The notes beneath the pieces were generated by a model. The model had not been told where the DNA came from and ran no database searches. It saw nothing but the letters and a program-made list of their open reading frames with translations. A stretch of DNA of 64,000 nt from Shimia sp047124445 (GTDB lineage: Bacteria; Pseudomonadota; Alphaproteobacteria; Rhodobacterales; Rhodobacteraceae): contig NZ_CP138921.1 in assembly GCF_047124445.1 (NCBI RefSeq), forward strand, positions 2,914,001-2,978,000. The letters are read 5' to 3'. The position numbers and the translations under genes were made by a program. The first letter of the stretch is position 1, and the number at the start of each line of letters is the position of its first letter. Of the stretch, positions 19,386-28,226 are shown piece by piece.

Positions 19386-20000
19386 TCAATCGCTTGGCAC
19401 AGTGGCTTGCATGCTTTCGCGTTTTGAAAACTCTGCGTACCAGCCTGCCAAACCATCCCGTCCTTGGCGCCAGTTGCGGGCGTCATGGCGGAAATCCAGA
19501 TAGCCCAGCGCACAGCCCACAGCGATTTGACCCATGTCGAGCGGACCAAACAGGTGGCTCATCCAGCGTTCATTGAGCGCGTCCAGCGCGCCTTCCACCT
19601 TGCCCCATTGCGCACTGAGCCAATCGTCAAACACAATTTCTTCCGGGCGCAGGCGTTTTTCATAAACCATCAGAACGGCGGCTTCGAGAATGCCGTCGGC
19701 AGTGGCTTCCAGCGTCAACACATCCCAAAGGCGGTCTTCAGGGTAAAGGTCCGCCCCGGCGCGGGCCACCAAATAGCGACAGATCACGCGGCTATCGTAA
19801 ATCGCCGGGCCATCAGGGCGCACCAGTGCGGGGATTTTGCCCAGCGGATTCGCGGCGGCGGCCTCATCTGCAGTGCTGAGTGCGGTGGTGTGCACGCGCG
19901 TAAGCTCCACATCGTCGGTCTGGCCAGTCTCTGCCAAGGTCACACGTACCTTGCGCACGAAGGGAGAGGCCGGGGAATGGATCAACTGCAATTTGGACAT
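19386..20000 (-). CDS. glutathione S-transferase family protein
   Basis: The 204-residue protein has the GST N-terminal thioredoxin fold (LIHSPASPFVRKVRVTLAE, with Ser in the usual catalytic region, and NPLGKIPALVRPDG with the cis-Pro, then IYDSRVICRYL) and a helical C-terminal domain. It resembles the YibF-like class. It lies 5 bp downstream of the PaiB-like gene on the same strand and probably forms the end of the dapF-mtaB-GST-PaiB group. The substrate is unknown. Confidence 0.88.
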   Translation of the reverse strand: MSKLQLIHSPASPFVRKVRVTLAETGQTDDVELTRVHTTALSTADEAAAANPLGKIPALVRPDGPAIYDSRVICRYLVARAGADLYPEDRLWDVLTLEATADGILEAAVLMVYEKRLRPEEIVFDDWLSAQWGKVEGALDALNERWMSHLFGPLDMGQIAVGCALGYLDFRHDARNWRQGRDGLAGWYAEFSKRESMQATVPSD

Positions 20001-20005
20001 CTCAA

Positions 20006-20644
20006 TTACTCCGTATCGGGGTCGGCAAAAGGGGATTGCATCAAAGCGGCGAGTTCGCGGGCCTCGCTGCCAAAACCGTAGGCGGCCATTTGATCCGCCG
20101 CAGCCTGGCGCACGTCATTGGGTTTGTTCTGCCCCAACTTCCAGGTGCCCTGCACGTCGTCAATTGTGAGCCGATAGGGCACGATCATGCGCAGCATGCG
20201 CTCAAAGCCGTCGCCGCTCATCTTGGCACGGGTCCAAGGCGGCTTTGGCAGCAGGTTGGCTTCAAAATGCGCAGACAGGCGGTCCAAAAGATCGGGCAAG
20301 TCGTCCTGTGGCAGCGGGGACAGCTGGCCTGTGAGGTGTACCGCGACATAGTTCCACGTCGGGACCTGATCATCCGCGTTGTACCAATCCGGGGAAACAT
20401 AGCTGTCCGGCCCATTCACCGCCAATCGCGCAGGAGTGGCGGTTTTTACGGCGCGGGCCATGGGATTGGAGCGCACAAGGTGTAGATCTGCGGTTTTGCC
20501 GTCTTCGGACAAAAGATACGGCACGTGGCTCACCATTGGTGCGTCGTCGGGTGCGGAGATTGCGAGCATGCCAAAGCCACGCTCCTTGGCAAAAGCCAGG
20601 TTTTTATCCTCTGCGGTGCCGCGGAATGCCGGATTGGGATGCAT
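20006..20644 (-). CDS. PaiB-like FMN-binding protein
   Basis: This 212-residue protein has a PaiB-type FMN-binding split-barrel fold (PMVSHVPYLLSEDG, DLHLVRSNPMAR, VNGPDSYVSPDWY, VPTWNYVAVHLTGQL, GWTW-like C-terminal WKLGQNKP). Family members are called negative transcriptional regulators after Bacillus PaiB, but there is no clear DNA-binding domain, so a flavin- or heme-related enzyme is as likely. The region between two GST genes suggests a detoxification context by association only. Confidence 0.85.
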   Translation of the reverse strand: MHPNPAFRGTAEDKNLAFAKERGFGMLAISAPDDAPMVSHVPYLLSEDGKTADLHLVRSNPMARAVKTATPARLAVNGPDSYVSPDWYNADDQVPTWNYVAVHLTGQLSPLPQDDLPDLLDRLSAHFEANLLPKPPWTRAKMSGDGFERMLRMIVPYRLTIDDVQGTWKLGQNKPNDVRQAAADQMAAYGFGSEARELAALMQSPFADPDTE

Positions 20645-20686
20645 GATGCGCCTCGTCTCTGATTTGGCGCGATCGTGCAGGGGCGA

Positions 20687-21343
20687 TTACGGATTGGCAA
20701 CCGCTATTGCACGTTCAAAGCGCAGCAGCGCATCTCCTTCGCGCCACATCGGCAGTTTGGGCATGATCGCGGCAAACCGCTCGGACGCGATAAAGGCCTC
20801 CAGCCAGCGGGAGAGGTTGGCCCCCGCATCCGCATCAAAACGGGGTTTGTTGATAAACGCGAACTGGCGCACAAACGGCAAAATCGCCATGTCGGCCAGC
20901 TTCGGCGTATCGCCAAATAGCCAGGGTTTGTCACCGATCTGTTGATCCAATTTGGACAGAAACGCCATGGCGTTGGCACGTGACTTTTCCGAGTCCAGCT
21001 CCGGATAGCGGGTGTGGTATTTGGTGTGGTCCAGCGCGGCCTTAAAGGGCCCATCCGCCTCGGCGATCAACTCATGGACCAGCTCCGGCATATCCAGCCA
21101 GCCTTCCGGATCATTTTGCTGCAGCGCCCAGAACATCACGTCGAGACTTTCGTCAATCACGAGATCGCCTGCTTTGAGGCAGGGCACCGTGCCACTTGGC
21201 GAGGTCGCCAGAAACGCCGGTGCTTTGTCACGTAGCAGAATCTCGCGCAGCTCCACCGCTACGCCAGAAACCGCAACAGCCAAACGGGCGCGCATCGCAT
21301 AGGGACAACGGCGAAAGGAATAGAGAACGGGCAATTCAGTCAT
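20687..21343 (-). CDS. glutathione S-transferase family protein
   Basis: The 218-residue protein has an N-terminal glutaredoxin-like motif YSFRRCPYAMRARLAVAVSG with a CPYA active-site-like sequence, TSPSGTVPCLKAGDLVIDESLDVM for glutathione binding, and a helical C-terminal domain. The Cys in CPYA suggests an omega-like or thiol-transferase activity rather than classic conjugation. The start MTELPVLYSF at 21343 is preferred to the longer frame from 21394, which would cross the inverted repeat after mtaB. It is 54 bp downstream of mtaB. Confidence 0.88.
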   Translation of the reverse strand: MTELPVLYSFRRCPYAMRARLAVAVSGVAVELREILLRDKAPAFLATSPSGTVPCLKAGDLVIDESLDVMFWALQQNDPEGWLDMPELVHELIAEADGPFKAALDHTKYHTRYPELDSEKSRANAMAFLSKLDQQIGDKPWLFGDTPKLADMAILPFVRQFAFINKPRFDADAGANLSRWLEAFIASERFAAIMPKLPMWREGDALLRFERAIAVANP

Positions 21344-21360
21344 CTTGTTTTCTCTTTCCA

Positions 21361-21397
21361 GAAATATCTCGGGGGTTTGGGGGCTGGCCCCCAAGCG
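21361..21397 (-). repeat. GC-rich inverted repeat between mtaB and a GST gene
   Basis: The inverted repeat TTGGGGGC-TG-GCCCCCAA lies at 21377-21394, 4 bp after the mtaB stop. On the minus strand it is followed by ACCCCCGAGATATTTC rather than by a T-run. It could weaken read-through from mtaB or be a copy of a dispersed intergenic element; neither can be settled here. Confidence 0.5.
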
Positions 21398-22660
21398 CTA
21401 GGCGACCAGCTGTTGCCCACGCACATCAAGGATGGATGCGGTCACAATCGCCCCTTCCTCTTGCGGGCTGTCAAAGGTGACTTCGGTAAACTGTTCCGTG
21501 CGGCCCATGCTGGGGTTTTCCATCAGGATGTGATGGGTCTTACCCAACTGCGCCGCCAGATGTTTCTCCACCTGTACTGCCCCGGCTTCGCGCAATTGCG
21601 CCGCGCGAGCTTTGATGACGTTGCCGTTCACCTGGCTGGGGATTTTGGCCGCCGGGGTGCCTTCGCGCTTGGAATAGGGGAAGACATGCAGCCAGGTGAG
21701 GTCACAGTCCTGCACCAGCTTCAGTGAATTCTCAAAATGCGCGTCGGTTTCGGTTGGGAAACCGGCAATGATGTCCGCGCCAAAGGTCATTTCAGGCCGC
21801 AGTTTCTTGGCCTCTTCGCAGAAGCGGATGGCGTCGTCCCGCAGATGCCGCCGCGCCATGCGTTTGAGGATGAGGTCATCGCCATGCTGCAGGCTCAGAT
21901 GCAGATGAGGCATCAGGCGCGGCTCGGTGGCGATAGCCAGCATCAGGTTTTCATCCACCTCGATGCTGTCAATGGAACTGATCCGCAGGCGGGGCAGGTC
22001 TGGCACCAGCTTCAGGATGCGCATGACCAGATCGCCCAGTTTGGGCTGCATCGGCTGATCCGCGCCCCAGCTAGTCAGATCCACACCGGTCAGCACAACT
22101 TCGTTGAAGCCTTTGTCTACCAGCCGTTTGATTTGATCGACCACCACGCCGGCGGGAACCGAGCGGGAATTGCCGCGACCATAGGGAATGATGCAGAAGG
22201 TGCAGCGATGGTCACAACCGTTTTGCACCTGCACATAGGCGCGCGAGCGGGTGCCAAAGCCGTCGATCAGGTGCCCGGCGGTTTCAGTGACCGACATGAT
22301 GTCGTCGACCTGCACCTTTTCGGTTTCCCCAATGAAATCGGCGGCCATGCCCTGCCAGGTGACGGGGTTCATTTTCTCGGTGTTGCCAATGACCTTGTCG
22401 ACCTCGCCCATGGCAGCGAAGGTCTCGGGCTCGACCTGTGCGGCGCAGCCGGTGACGATGATCTGCGCATCCGGGTTGTCACGGCGCAGGCGACGGATTT
22501 CCTGACGGCTTTTGCGCACGGCCTCTGCGGTCACCGCACAGGTGTTCACGATCACGGCGTTCTCAAGACCGGCGGATTGTGCCATGTCTTTCATCGCCTC
22601 TGATTCATAAGAATTCAGACGACAGCCCAGTGTGGTGAATTTTGGTGGGGCGGCGGTCAT
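21398..22660 (-). CDS. mtaB: tRNA (t6A37) methylthiotransferase
   Basis: This 420-residue radical-SAM enzyme adds a methylthio group to t6A37 of tRNAs that read ANN codons. The N-terminal UPF0004 domain has three cluster cysteines (LGCRLNSYES, VNTCAVTAEA, VTGCAAQ), the radical SAM core has CDHRCTFCIIP, and the C-terminal end is TRAM-like. GCRLNSYESE identifies the MtaB rather than MiaB branch. The start overlaps the end of dapF by 4 bp (ATGA), an arrangement that couples translation. Confidence 0.94.
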   Translation of the reverse strand: MTAAPPKFTTLGCRLNSYESEAMKDMAQSAGLENAVIVNTCAVTAEAVRKSRQEIRRLRRDNPDAQIIVTGCAAQVEPETFAAMGEVDKVIGNTEKMNPVTWQGMAADFIGETEKVQVDDIMSVTETAGHLIDGFGTRSRAYVQVQNGCDHRCTFCIIPYGRGNSRSVPAGVVVDQIKRLVDKGFNEVVLTGVDLTSWGADQPMQPKLGDLVMRILKLVPDLPRLRISSIDSIEVDENLMLAIATEPRLMPHLHLSLQHGDDLILKRMARRHLRDDAIRFCEEAKKLRPEMTFGADIIAGFPTETDAHFENSLKLVQDCDLTWLHVFPYSKREGTPAAKIPSQVNGNVIKARAAQLREAGAVQVEKHLAAQLGKTHHILMENPSMGRTEQFTEVTFDSPQEEGAIVTASILDVRGQQLVA

Positions 22661-23511
22661 TTGTGCCGCTCCAGAAAGGCGGCGGTGAATTGGCCGGACA
22701 TAACATGTTCGGTCTCACCGGTCATCCACACGCCGTCCTCGGACCAGTTGATCCAAAGCGTGCCGCCATCCAGATCAATCTGCACCTCACGGCCTGTGAG
22801 ACCCCGACGCGCCGCCGCCACTGCTGTGGCACAGCTGGATGAGCCAGAAGCGAGAGTCGTGCCGACACCACGTTCCCAGACCCGCATACGGATGTGGTTT
22901 TTGCCGATCACCTGCGCGACCTGCACATTGGTGCGCTCAGGATAGAGCGGATGATGCTCATGTGCGGCGCCGAAAGCTTCAAGATCCACGCTGTCCACAT
23001 CGTCGACAAAAAACGTACAATGCGGGTTGCCCATGCCGGTGGCGGTCGGGGCCCCGTCGATGGGCAGCTCCAGCGTGTCCATCTCCTGCGCGAGCGGCAC
23101 TTCGTGCCACAAAAGTTGTGGATGGCCCATGTTCACCGACACCAGACCGTTTCCAGCCTGGCGCGCAAACAACGTGCCGCGATCCGTGGTCAGGGTGAGC
23201 GACTCAGCCCCCGACTCATCCATGAGGTGGCGCGCGATACAGCGGGTGGCGTTGCCGCAAGCGGCGGAGGTTGAGCCATCAGCATTGTAAAACGTCAGAT
23301 GTGCATCTGCGTTGCTGCCCTCGGTACCTTGGGTGATCACCGCAAGCTGATCAAATCCCACACCTTTTTGCCGGTGCGCGATGGCGGTGATTTGACCTTC
23401 GGTCAGATCAAAGGCGCGCGCACGACCGTCGACAACGACAAAATCATTGCCCAGCCCATGCATTTTCATGAACGCCAAAGGGGTTTCAACACGTGTATCC
23501 ATTGGGCGCAT
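22657..23511 (-). CDS. dapF: diaminopimelate epimerase
   Basis: The 284-residue enzyme interconverts LL- and meso-diaminopimelate for lysine and peptidoglycan synthesis. Both catalytic cysteines are seen, in SAACGNATRC and SGSSSCATAVAAARRG. KMHGLGNDFVVVD is the family N-terminal motif. Two ATG codons (23511 and 23502) are possible starts. Gene order dapF-mtaB is common in Rhodobacterales. Confidence 0.95.
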   Translation of the reverse strand: MRPMDTRVETPLAFMKMHGLGNDFVVVDGRARAFDLTEGQITAIAHRQKGVGFDQLAVITQGTEGSNADAHLTFYNADGSTSAACGNATRCIARHLMDESGAESLTLTTDRGTLFARQAGNGLVSVNMGHPQLLWHEVPLAQEMDTLELPIDGAPTATGMGNPHCTFFVDDVDSVDLEAFGAAHEHHPLYPERTNVQVAQVIGKNHIRMRVWERGVGTTLASGSSSCATAVAAARRGLTGREVQIDLDGGTLWINWSEDGVWMTGETEHVMSGQFTAAFLERHK

Positions 23512-23616
23512 ATACGCCCGTTGAACAGCCTTTTCCAGTATCGTGAAATTTTTCTCAAGAATCGGGTTGACCCCCCCGTTCAGTCGGCATAGTAACCGCG
23601 CACCAACACAGAGAGT

Positions 23617-23692
23617 GGGCCGTTAGCTCAGTTGGTAGAGCAACTGACTTTTAATCAGTGGGTCATAGGTTCGAATCCTATACGGCTCACCA
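23617..23692 (+). tRNA. tRNA-Lys(TTT)
   Basis: The 76-nt cloverleaf has acceptor arms GGGCCGT/ACGGCTC with one G-T pair, D-arm TAGCTCAGTTGGTAGAGCA, anticodon stem ACTGA/TCAGT around CTTTTAA giving anticodon TTT, T-arm GGTTCGAATCC and an encoded CCA at 23690-23692. Confidence 0.96.
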
Positions 23693-23700
23693 CTTTCAAA

Positions 23701-23728
23701 CAAAACCTCGCCTTTGGCGGGGTTTTGT
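23701..23728 (+). terminator. terminator of tRNA-Lys
   Basis: A stem CAAAACCTCGCC/GGCGGGGTTTTG with a TTT loop and one T-G pair ends in a T-rich run (TTTTGTTGTTTT), 9 bp after the tRNA CCA. Confidence 0.8.
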
Positions 23729-23797
23729 TGTTTTGGCACCTTCAAAAAATGGAGCTGTTTTGGCCATGCGCCTTTCGCGGCGGCGCTGGGGCTTGGG

Positions 23798-24751
23798 TTA
23801 GTCTAGATCAGTGCGTGTTGGTCGGCGTAGCGCCTGGCTGACACGAAAACTTCCGGGGGATAGACCACGCGAGCGGGTGCGCAGAACCGGGGTTTGTTCG
23901 GACGTGCCGCCGGTGGCTTCGCGGGCGATGATGAAGAGGCCGCTGGCGACAATCACCGCGGCGCCGATCAAGGTTGGTGCGTCTGGAGATTCGTCAAACA
24001 GCAACATACCAAAGAACACGGCCCAGATGATTTGCGAATACTGCATCGGCGCCACCAGGGCGGCTTCGCCGATGGTGTAGGCGGAGACCATGAGCAAGGT
24101 GGCGATGAAGCCAAACACCGCGACAATGGCGAACCCTGCCAGATCAGGCGCGGCCACCGGTTGATAGACAAAGCCCATTGCAACGGACATGACAGCCACG
24201 CTGATCAGAAGTGGATAGAGCATCAACACGACACGACGCTCATCCTGGCCAATTTTGCGCACGATCACCGATTGCAATGCGGCGGTGCCTGCGGCCACCA
24301 AAGCCGCGAGGTGTCCGAGGTTCAACTCGGTTGCGCCGGGACGGACAACAATCATCACCCCCAAGAGGCCCACCAGAACTGCCAACATGCGCCAGATGCC
24401 CACCTTTTCGCCGAGAACGGGAATCGCCAGTACCGTAACCAGCAAAGGTGTGGAGAACAGCAGCGCATAAACTTGCGCCAATGGCAGAACCGAAAAGGCG
24501 TAAAATGCGGCGGTGGGACAGATCACCACGCAGAGCGAGCGCAGGGCCACCCACCACGGATGAACCGGTCGCAGATTGCCATGCGTGGGGTCACGTACCA
24601 GCATCAAGGTGATCAGTGGGAAACTGAACAGCGACGAGAAAAACACGATCTGAAACGGCGAAAAACTCGCGCCGAGATGTTTCACCACAACATCGTGGGT
24701 GGAATAGATCGCAAAGGCCAGCAGGGCCAGCAGGGTCGCTTTTAGATTCAT
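23798..24751 (-). CDS. DMT-superfamily (EamA) transporter
   Basis: The 317-residue membrane protein has about ten helices in two EamA repeats (first from residue 1 to 135, second from about 145 to 280). AFAIYSTHDVVVKHLG and LLFSTPLLVTVLAIPVLGEKVGIWR are typical. The C-terminal tail of about 35 residues (LRTRSRGLSPGSFRVSQALRR) is basic and may be disordered. Substrate unknown; relatives export amino acids, nucleotides or other small metabolites. Confidence 0.9.
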   Translation of the reverse strand: MNLKATLLALLAFAIYSTHDVVVKHLGASFSPFQIVFFSSLFSFPLITLMLVRDPTHGNLRPVHPWWVALRSLCVVICPTAAFYAFSVLPLAQVYALLFSTPLLVTVLAIPVLGEKVGIWRMLAVLVGLLGVMIVVRPGATELNLGHLAALVAAGTAALQSVIVRKIGQDERRVVLMLYPLLISVAVMSVAMGFVYQPVAAPDLAGFAIVAVFGFIATLLMVSAYTIGEAALVAPMQYSQIIWAVFFGMLLFDESPDAPTLIGAAVIVASGLFIIAREATGGTSEQTPVLRTRSRGLSPGSFRVSQALRRPTRTDLD

Positions 24752-24803
24752 GGGGCTGCTCCGCGCCTGATTGCGCTAACGGATTGTGTCATCCGATGTG
24801 TGC

Positions 24804-24835
24804 CACGCGCCGCCTCAAAAGGGAAGCGGCGCGTG
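24804..24835 (-). terminator. GC-rich hairpin downstream of fliP
   Basis: A 10-bp perfect stem CACGCGCCGC/GCGGCGCGTG with a 12-nt loop lies 6 bp after the fliP stop. There is no T-run on the minus strand, so it may be a weak terminator or a 3' protective hairpin. Confidence 0.45.
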
Positions 24836-24840
24836 CGGCG

Positions 24841-25578
24841 TTAGAAGTAACTGCGCACCAAGCTGCCGGCGATCAGGCTCCAGCCGTCTGCGATCACAAA
24901 GAACGACAGTTTAAACGGCAAAGACACAATCGCGGGCGGGACCATCATCATCCCCATGGACATCAGCACGGCGGCGACAACCAGGTCGATGATCAGGAAC
25001 GGCAGGAAGATCAGGAAACCAATCTGAAACGCGCGGGCGATTTCAGACAGCATGAAGCTGGGTACCAAAACCGACAGGGGCGAGTCCGGGCCGGGGGCTG
25101 TGTCCACCGTATCCGGGCGCAACGACGCCAGATGGGTATAGGTGTCCGGGTCCAGACGGGCCGCCATGAATTGGCGGAAGGGTTCCGTGGTCAACTCAAA
25201 GGCGGTTTCAATGTCGATCAATTCCGCCATCAGGGGTTCTACCCCGGTGGTCCAGGCCTGTGTGAACACCGGTTCCATGACGTAGTAAGTCAGGAACATC
25301 GCCAGCGAGACCATCATCATATTGGGCGGGGATTGCTGCAGACCAATGGCCTGACGCAGGATCGAGAGCACCGTCACGATGAAAGGGAAACAGGTGACCA
25401 TGATCGCGATCCCCGGCGCGAGGCTGAGGACCGTGATCAGGAGAAAGATTTGAATGCTGCGTGCCGTCAGCGAGCCGTCTTGGGTGATCGGAATGGACAG
25501 ATCCTGCGCGGCGGCCGGATCTGCCATAAAGAGAAAGACGGTGGAAAATGTGACGGCAAGAAAAGCCGCGCGGATCAT
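24841..25578 (-). CDS. fliP: flagellar export apparatus protein FliP
   Basis: This 245-residue core membrane protein of the flagellar type III export gate has a signal-like N-terminus (FLAVTFSTVFLFMADPAAA), and the FliP signatures VLSLAPGIAIMVTCFPFIVTVLSILRQA and FQIGFLIFLPFLIIDLVVAAVLMSMGMMM. About four helices follow the leader. The ATG at 25578 shares its A with the fliN stop (TGATG); the GTG one codon earlier is less likely. It is the last gene of fliF-fliH-fliN-fliP. Confidence 0.96.
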   Translation of the reverse strand: MIRAAFLAVTFSTVFLFMADPAAAQDLSIPITQDGSLTARSIQIFLLITVLSLAPGIAIMVTCFPFIVTVLSILRQAIGLQQSPPNMMMVSLAMFLTYYVMEPVFTQAWTTGVEPLMAELIDIETAFELTTEPFRQFMAARLDPDTYTHLASLRPDTVDTAPGPDSPLSVLVPSFMLSEIARAFQIGFLIFLPFLIIDLVVAAVLMSMGMMMVPPAIVSLPFKLSFFVIADGWSLIAGSLVRSYF

Positions 25579-25859
25579 CACAGACCGCTTTCGAACTCTG
25601 CCACTTCGGTCAGACGCACGGCCAGCTGGCCTTCCTGTCCGCCTTCCATTTCCTCAAGCTCGCCACGGGCGATGAGCTTATCACCGACATAGAGCTCCAC
25701 CGGGTCATCCACCCGTTTGTCGAGCGGCAGAACCGAGTTTTCGTTCATGTTCAGCAGGTCACCGATCAACGGGCGTGCCTTGCCCACGGAGATGGTGATC
25801 TCCACAGGTACAGAGGTGAAAGGGTTGCCGGATTCAGATTTAAGAGTTGGATCAGCCAT
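25578..25859 (-). CDS. fliN: flagellar motor switch protein FliN
   Basis: The 93-residue protein is the SpoA-type domain of the C-ring: VPVEITISVGKARPLIGDLLNMNENSVLPLDKRVDDPVELYVG is spread over residues 17-60. It is short, without the N-terminal extension seen in many FliN proteins. The ATG at 25859 is chosen because it follows GGAGG and matches family length; the open frame extends to 25937 inside fliH. It overlaps fliH by 8 bp. FliG and FliM, its ring partners, are not encoded in this window. Confidence 0.88.
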   Translation of the reverse strand: MADPTLKSESGNPFTSVPVEITISVGKARPLIGDLLNMNENSVLPLDKRVDDPVELYVGDKLIARGELEEMEGGQEGQLAVRLTEVAEFESGL

Positions 25860-26451
25860 TCTGGGCCTCCTTGCGTGTTTCATGTGTGAACGCAGCCATT
25901 GCTTCAGCGACGGCTTCGAGAACCTCACTGAGGTCAATCAGGCGTTCGCGTTGGGCAAATTCAAAACGCACCTGGCCTTCTGCCAGGTTTTCGTCGCGCA
26001 CCACTTCGACGGGGAATGTTTGGTCTTCGGGCATGACGTCGATGACCGGCTGGTAGCAATCCGGCGCTGTGGACAACACCACCGGAGTTTCACTGTTTTC
26101 GCGCACAATCTGGTGCAACTGTTCCACCGCCAATGCGCCAACAGCCTGACGGGCCACCTCTGGCAACACGGTCATGATGGCTTTCTCTACCGTGGGGGCG
26201 AGGTCAGCGAGAATCGCCTCGCGCGCCTCGTGGTAGGTGAAAGACAGGTCGTTCAATTTGGTGGAGAGGGCAGCAGACACACTGGCGTGCTCCTCGGACT
26301 TGGCGCTTATCGCGTCATCCCAGCCAGCTTTGTAGCCCTGTTCAAAGGATTCGAGCATGTCATCTTCGTTGCCCTCTTCCTGTGTTGCGACGGGTTCCGG
26401 CTCCGGGGCGGTAATGCCACCAAAGTCTTCAAACAGATGGGAAATCGACAT
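25852..26451 (-). CDS. fliH: FliH-like flagellar assembly protein
   Basis: The 199-residue protein has an acidic N-terminus, a central helical region (GYKAGWDDAISAKSEEHASV, then LNDLSFTYHEAREAILADLAPTVEKAIMTVLPEVARQAV) and a C-terminal part VRFEFAQRERLIDLSEVLEAVAEAMAAF. Size, helical character and place between fliF and fliN fit FliH, the regulator of the FliI ATPase, although sequence similarity to the enterobacterial protein is not obvious by eye. Its ATG shares one base with the fliF stop (TGATG). Confidence 0.65.
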   Translation of the reverse strand: MSISHLFEDFGGITAPEPEPVATQEEGNEDDMLESFEQGYKAGWDDAISAKSEEHASVSAALSTKLNDLSFTYHEAREAILADLAPTVEKAIMTVLPEVARQAVGALAVEQLHQIVRENSETPVVLSTAPDCYQPVIDVMPEDQTFPVEVVRDENLAEGQVRFEFAQRERLIDLSEVLEAVAEAMAAFTHETRKEAQNG

Positions 26452-28103
26452 CAGGCTTCCTCACGATCATCGAGCCAGTTGCGGAGAATCTCCACGGTTT
26501 CATCTTTGCGGTCGTTGATCAGGCCACGCAGACGATCTGCGGCGTCAGATTGCGACATGCCGCCGCCGTCACCGCCCAGCGCGGGCAGGCCACCGCCAAG
26601 ATCCGGCAGGCCACCAACGTCGCCGCCCATGTCACCCAGTGCCATTGGCATGCCCATGTCGCCGCCGCCCATGTCGCCCATCATTGGGGCCATGGCCGGG
26701 AAATCACCGTCTTCACCGCCAAGATCCGGCAGCATCGGGGCGTCACCCAGTTCGTTCAGCTCGCGGCTGCCGCCACCGGCCAGCAGCGGTCGGACCACAA
26801 ACAGACCCAGTACCAGCGCCACAATGGCCAGCACCGCGGTTTGAATGATCGACATCAGGTCGAGTTCCATACCCTTGAACATGGAGGATTCGGCGGAGGT
26901 GCCCATTGGCAGGACCGGCTGGAAATTCATCGACTTCAGAGTGATCACGTCGCCACGGCCTTCGTTAAAGCCAACCGCAGAGGCCACCAGTTCACGCAGT
27001 GCTTCGAGTTCTTCATCCGGACGCGGGGTCACAACAGGTTCCCCCAGATCGTTTTCGGTTTGGGTGCCGTTCACCAACACCGCAACGGTCATCCGTTTCA
27101 CCGCGCCTGGCTGACGCAGAATCTCGCGCTGTGTTTCAGACACCTCGTAATTTATGCGTTCACGGGTTTCACGGTTCTGGTTGGTGGAGCCGGAGCTACC
27201 GGCGGCATCCCCATCCGGCAGGTTGGAGGCCACGGTCACCTGACCTGAGGCATTTTGAGAATCAGTGCTGCGCTCTTCGGTGTCAGTGCTGATCGCCACA
27301 CGGCTGGCAGGATCAAAAATCCGCTCGGTGATGGATTCGGTCTCGGTCACCGTCTCGATGCTGACTTCGACAACCGCATTGCCCGGCCCTACGCGGGCTT
27401 CAAGCATGCGCTGCACCGCCAGACGGGTTTCTTCTTCTTTGTTGTCGCCCACTTTGGTGCTGGTTTCATCGGCCACACCCACCAGACCGCCGCTGCCATC
27501 AATAATGGCAACATCTTCTGGAGAGAGACCGGAGACCGCGGAGGCCACAAGGAATCGCAGGGCCTGCGCGTGTTTGTTAGGCAAATCCCCGGCAGGTGTG
27601 GTGATCGTCACGGAGGCGGACGGTTTAATATGCCGTTGGAAGGGATTGGAAGAGGCGTTGGCAATATGCACGCGCGCCTGGCTGATCAGCGGGCTGACAA
27701 CAATGGTACGTGCCAGTTCACCCTCTTTGGCGCGCCAGTAAGCTGCATCAAACATTTGCGATGTGGTGCCAAAGCCGGACAGCGAATCGAGCAGTTCGTA
27801 GCCTTGAGTCGTATTGGCGGGCAAACCTTCACTTGCGAGGGTCATGCGCAGCTCGTCTCGCGCGCCGGAAGCTACATAAATAGATCCGCCGCGCACTTCG
27901 TAAATGGCACCGCGTTGTTCCAGAGCGGTGACGACCTCACCGGCCGCTCCGCTTTCCAAACCACTATATAAAAGGGCCATTCCCGGTTTGGTGGCGACCC
28001 GACCCAAAGACAATACGGTCGCAAAAACCGCAATCGTGGCCAATACGACGATCACCTTTCGCCGATTGTCCATTGCTGTCCACATATTCAAAAAATTTTG
28101 CAC
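26451..28103 (-). CDS. fliF: flagellar MS-ring protein FliF
   Basis: The 550-residue protein forms the membrane ring of the basal body. It has a first membrane helix (VIVVLATIAVFATVLSLGR), the YscJ/FliF ring motif region (LYSGLESGAAGEVVTALEQRGAIYEV, EGLPANTTQGYELLD), the FliF C-terminal domain and a second helix (MSIIQTAVLAIVALVLGLFVVRPLL near residue 440). The C-terminal tail is rich in Gly, Met and Asp (GDMGGGDMGMPMALGDMGGDVGG), with a final acidic helix that would bind FliG. GTG at 28103 is chosen because GGAG lies 7 bp upstream and the sequence then reads QNFLNMWTAMDNRRK, as in relatives; an open frame continues to 28160. Confidence 0.95.
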   Translation of the reverse strand: MQNFLNMWTAMDNRRKVIVVLATIAVFATVLSLGRVATKPGMALLYSGLESGAAGEVVTALEQRGAIYEVRGGSIYVASGARDELRMTLASEGLPANTTQGYELLDSLSGFGTTSQMFDAAYWRAKEGELARTIVVSPLISQARVHIANASSNPFQRHIKPSASVTITTPAGDLPNKHAQALRFLVASAVSGLSPEDVAIIDGSGGLVGVADETSTKVGDNKEEETRLAVQRMLEARVGPGNAVVEVSIETVTETESITERIFDPASRVAISTDTEERSTDSQNASGQVTVASNLPDGDAAGSSGSTNQNRETRERINYEVSETQREILRQPGAVKRMTVAVLVNGTQTENDLGEPVVTPRPDEELEALRELVASAVGFNEGRGDVITLKSMNFQPVLPMGTSAESSMFKGMELDLMSIIQTAVLAIVALVLGLFVVRPLLAGGGSRELNELGDAPMLPDLGGEDGDFPAMAPMMGDMGGGDMGMPMALGDMGGDVGGLPDLGGGLPALGGDGGGMSQSDAADRLRGLINDRKDETVEILRNWLDDREEA

Positions 28104-28165
28104 GTCTCTTCTCCGTGGGATCGCACCTTCTGCACGACCGTCACGAACTGTTTCTCTCAACAGAC

Positions 28166-28180
28166 TTAATAATCGGTTAG
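28166..28180. promoter_or_regulatory. CtrA-like box between fliF and fliL
   Basis: TTAATAATCGGTTAG fits the CtrA consensus TTAA-N7-TTAA except for one base. It lies midway between the divergent fliF (start 28103) and fliL (start 28227) genes, where it could control both. Confidence 0.5.
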
Positions 28181-28226
28181 TTTCTGTGTGGGAGAAGTTG
28201 CAGGGACAAAGAATTTGGAACCTGTG

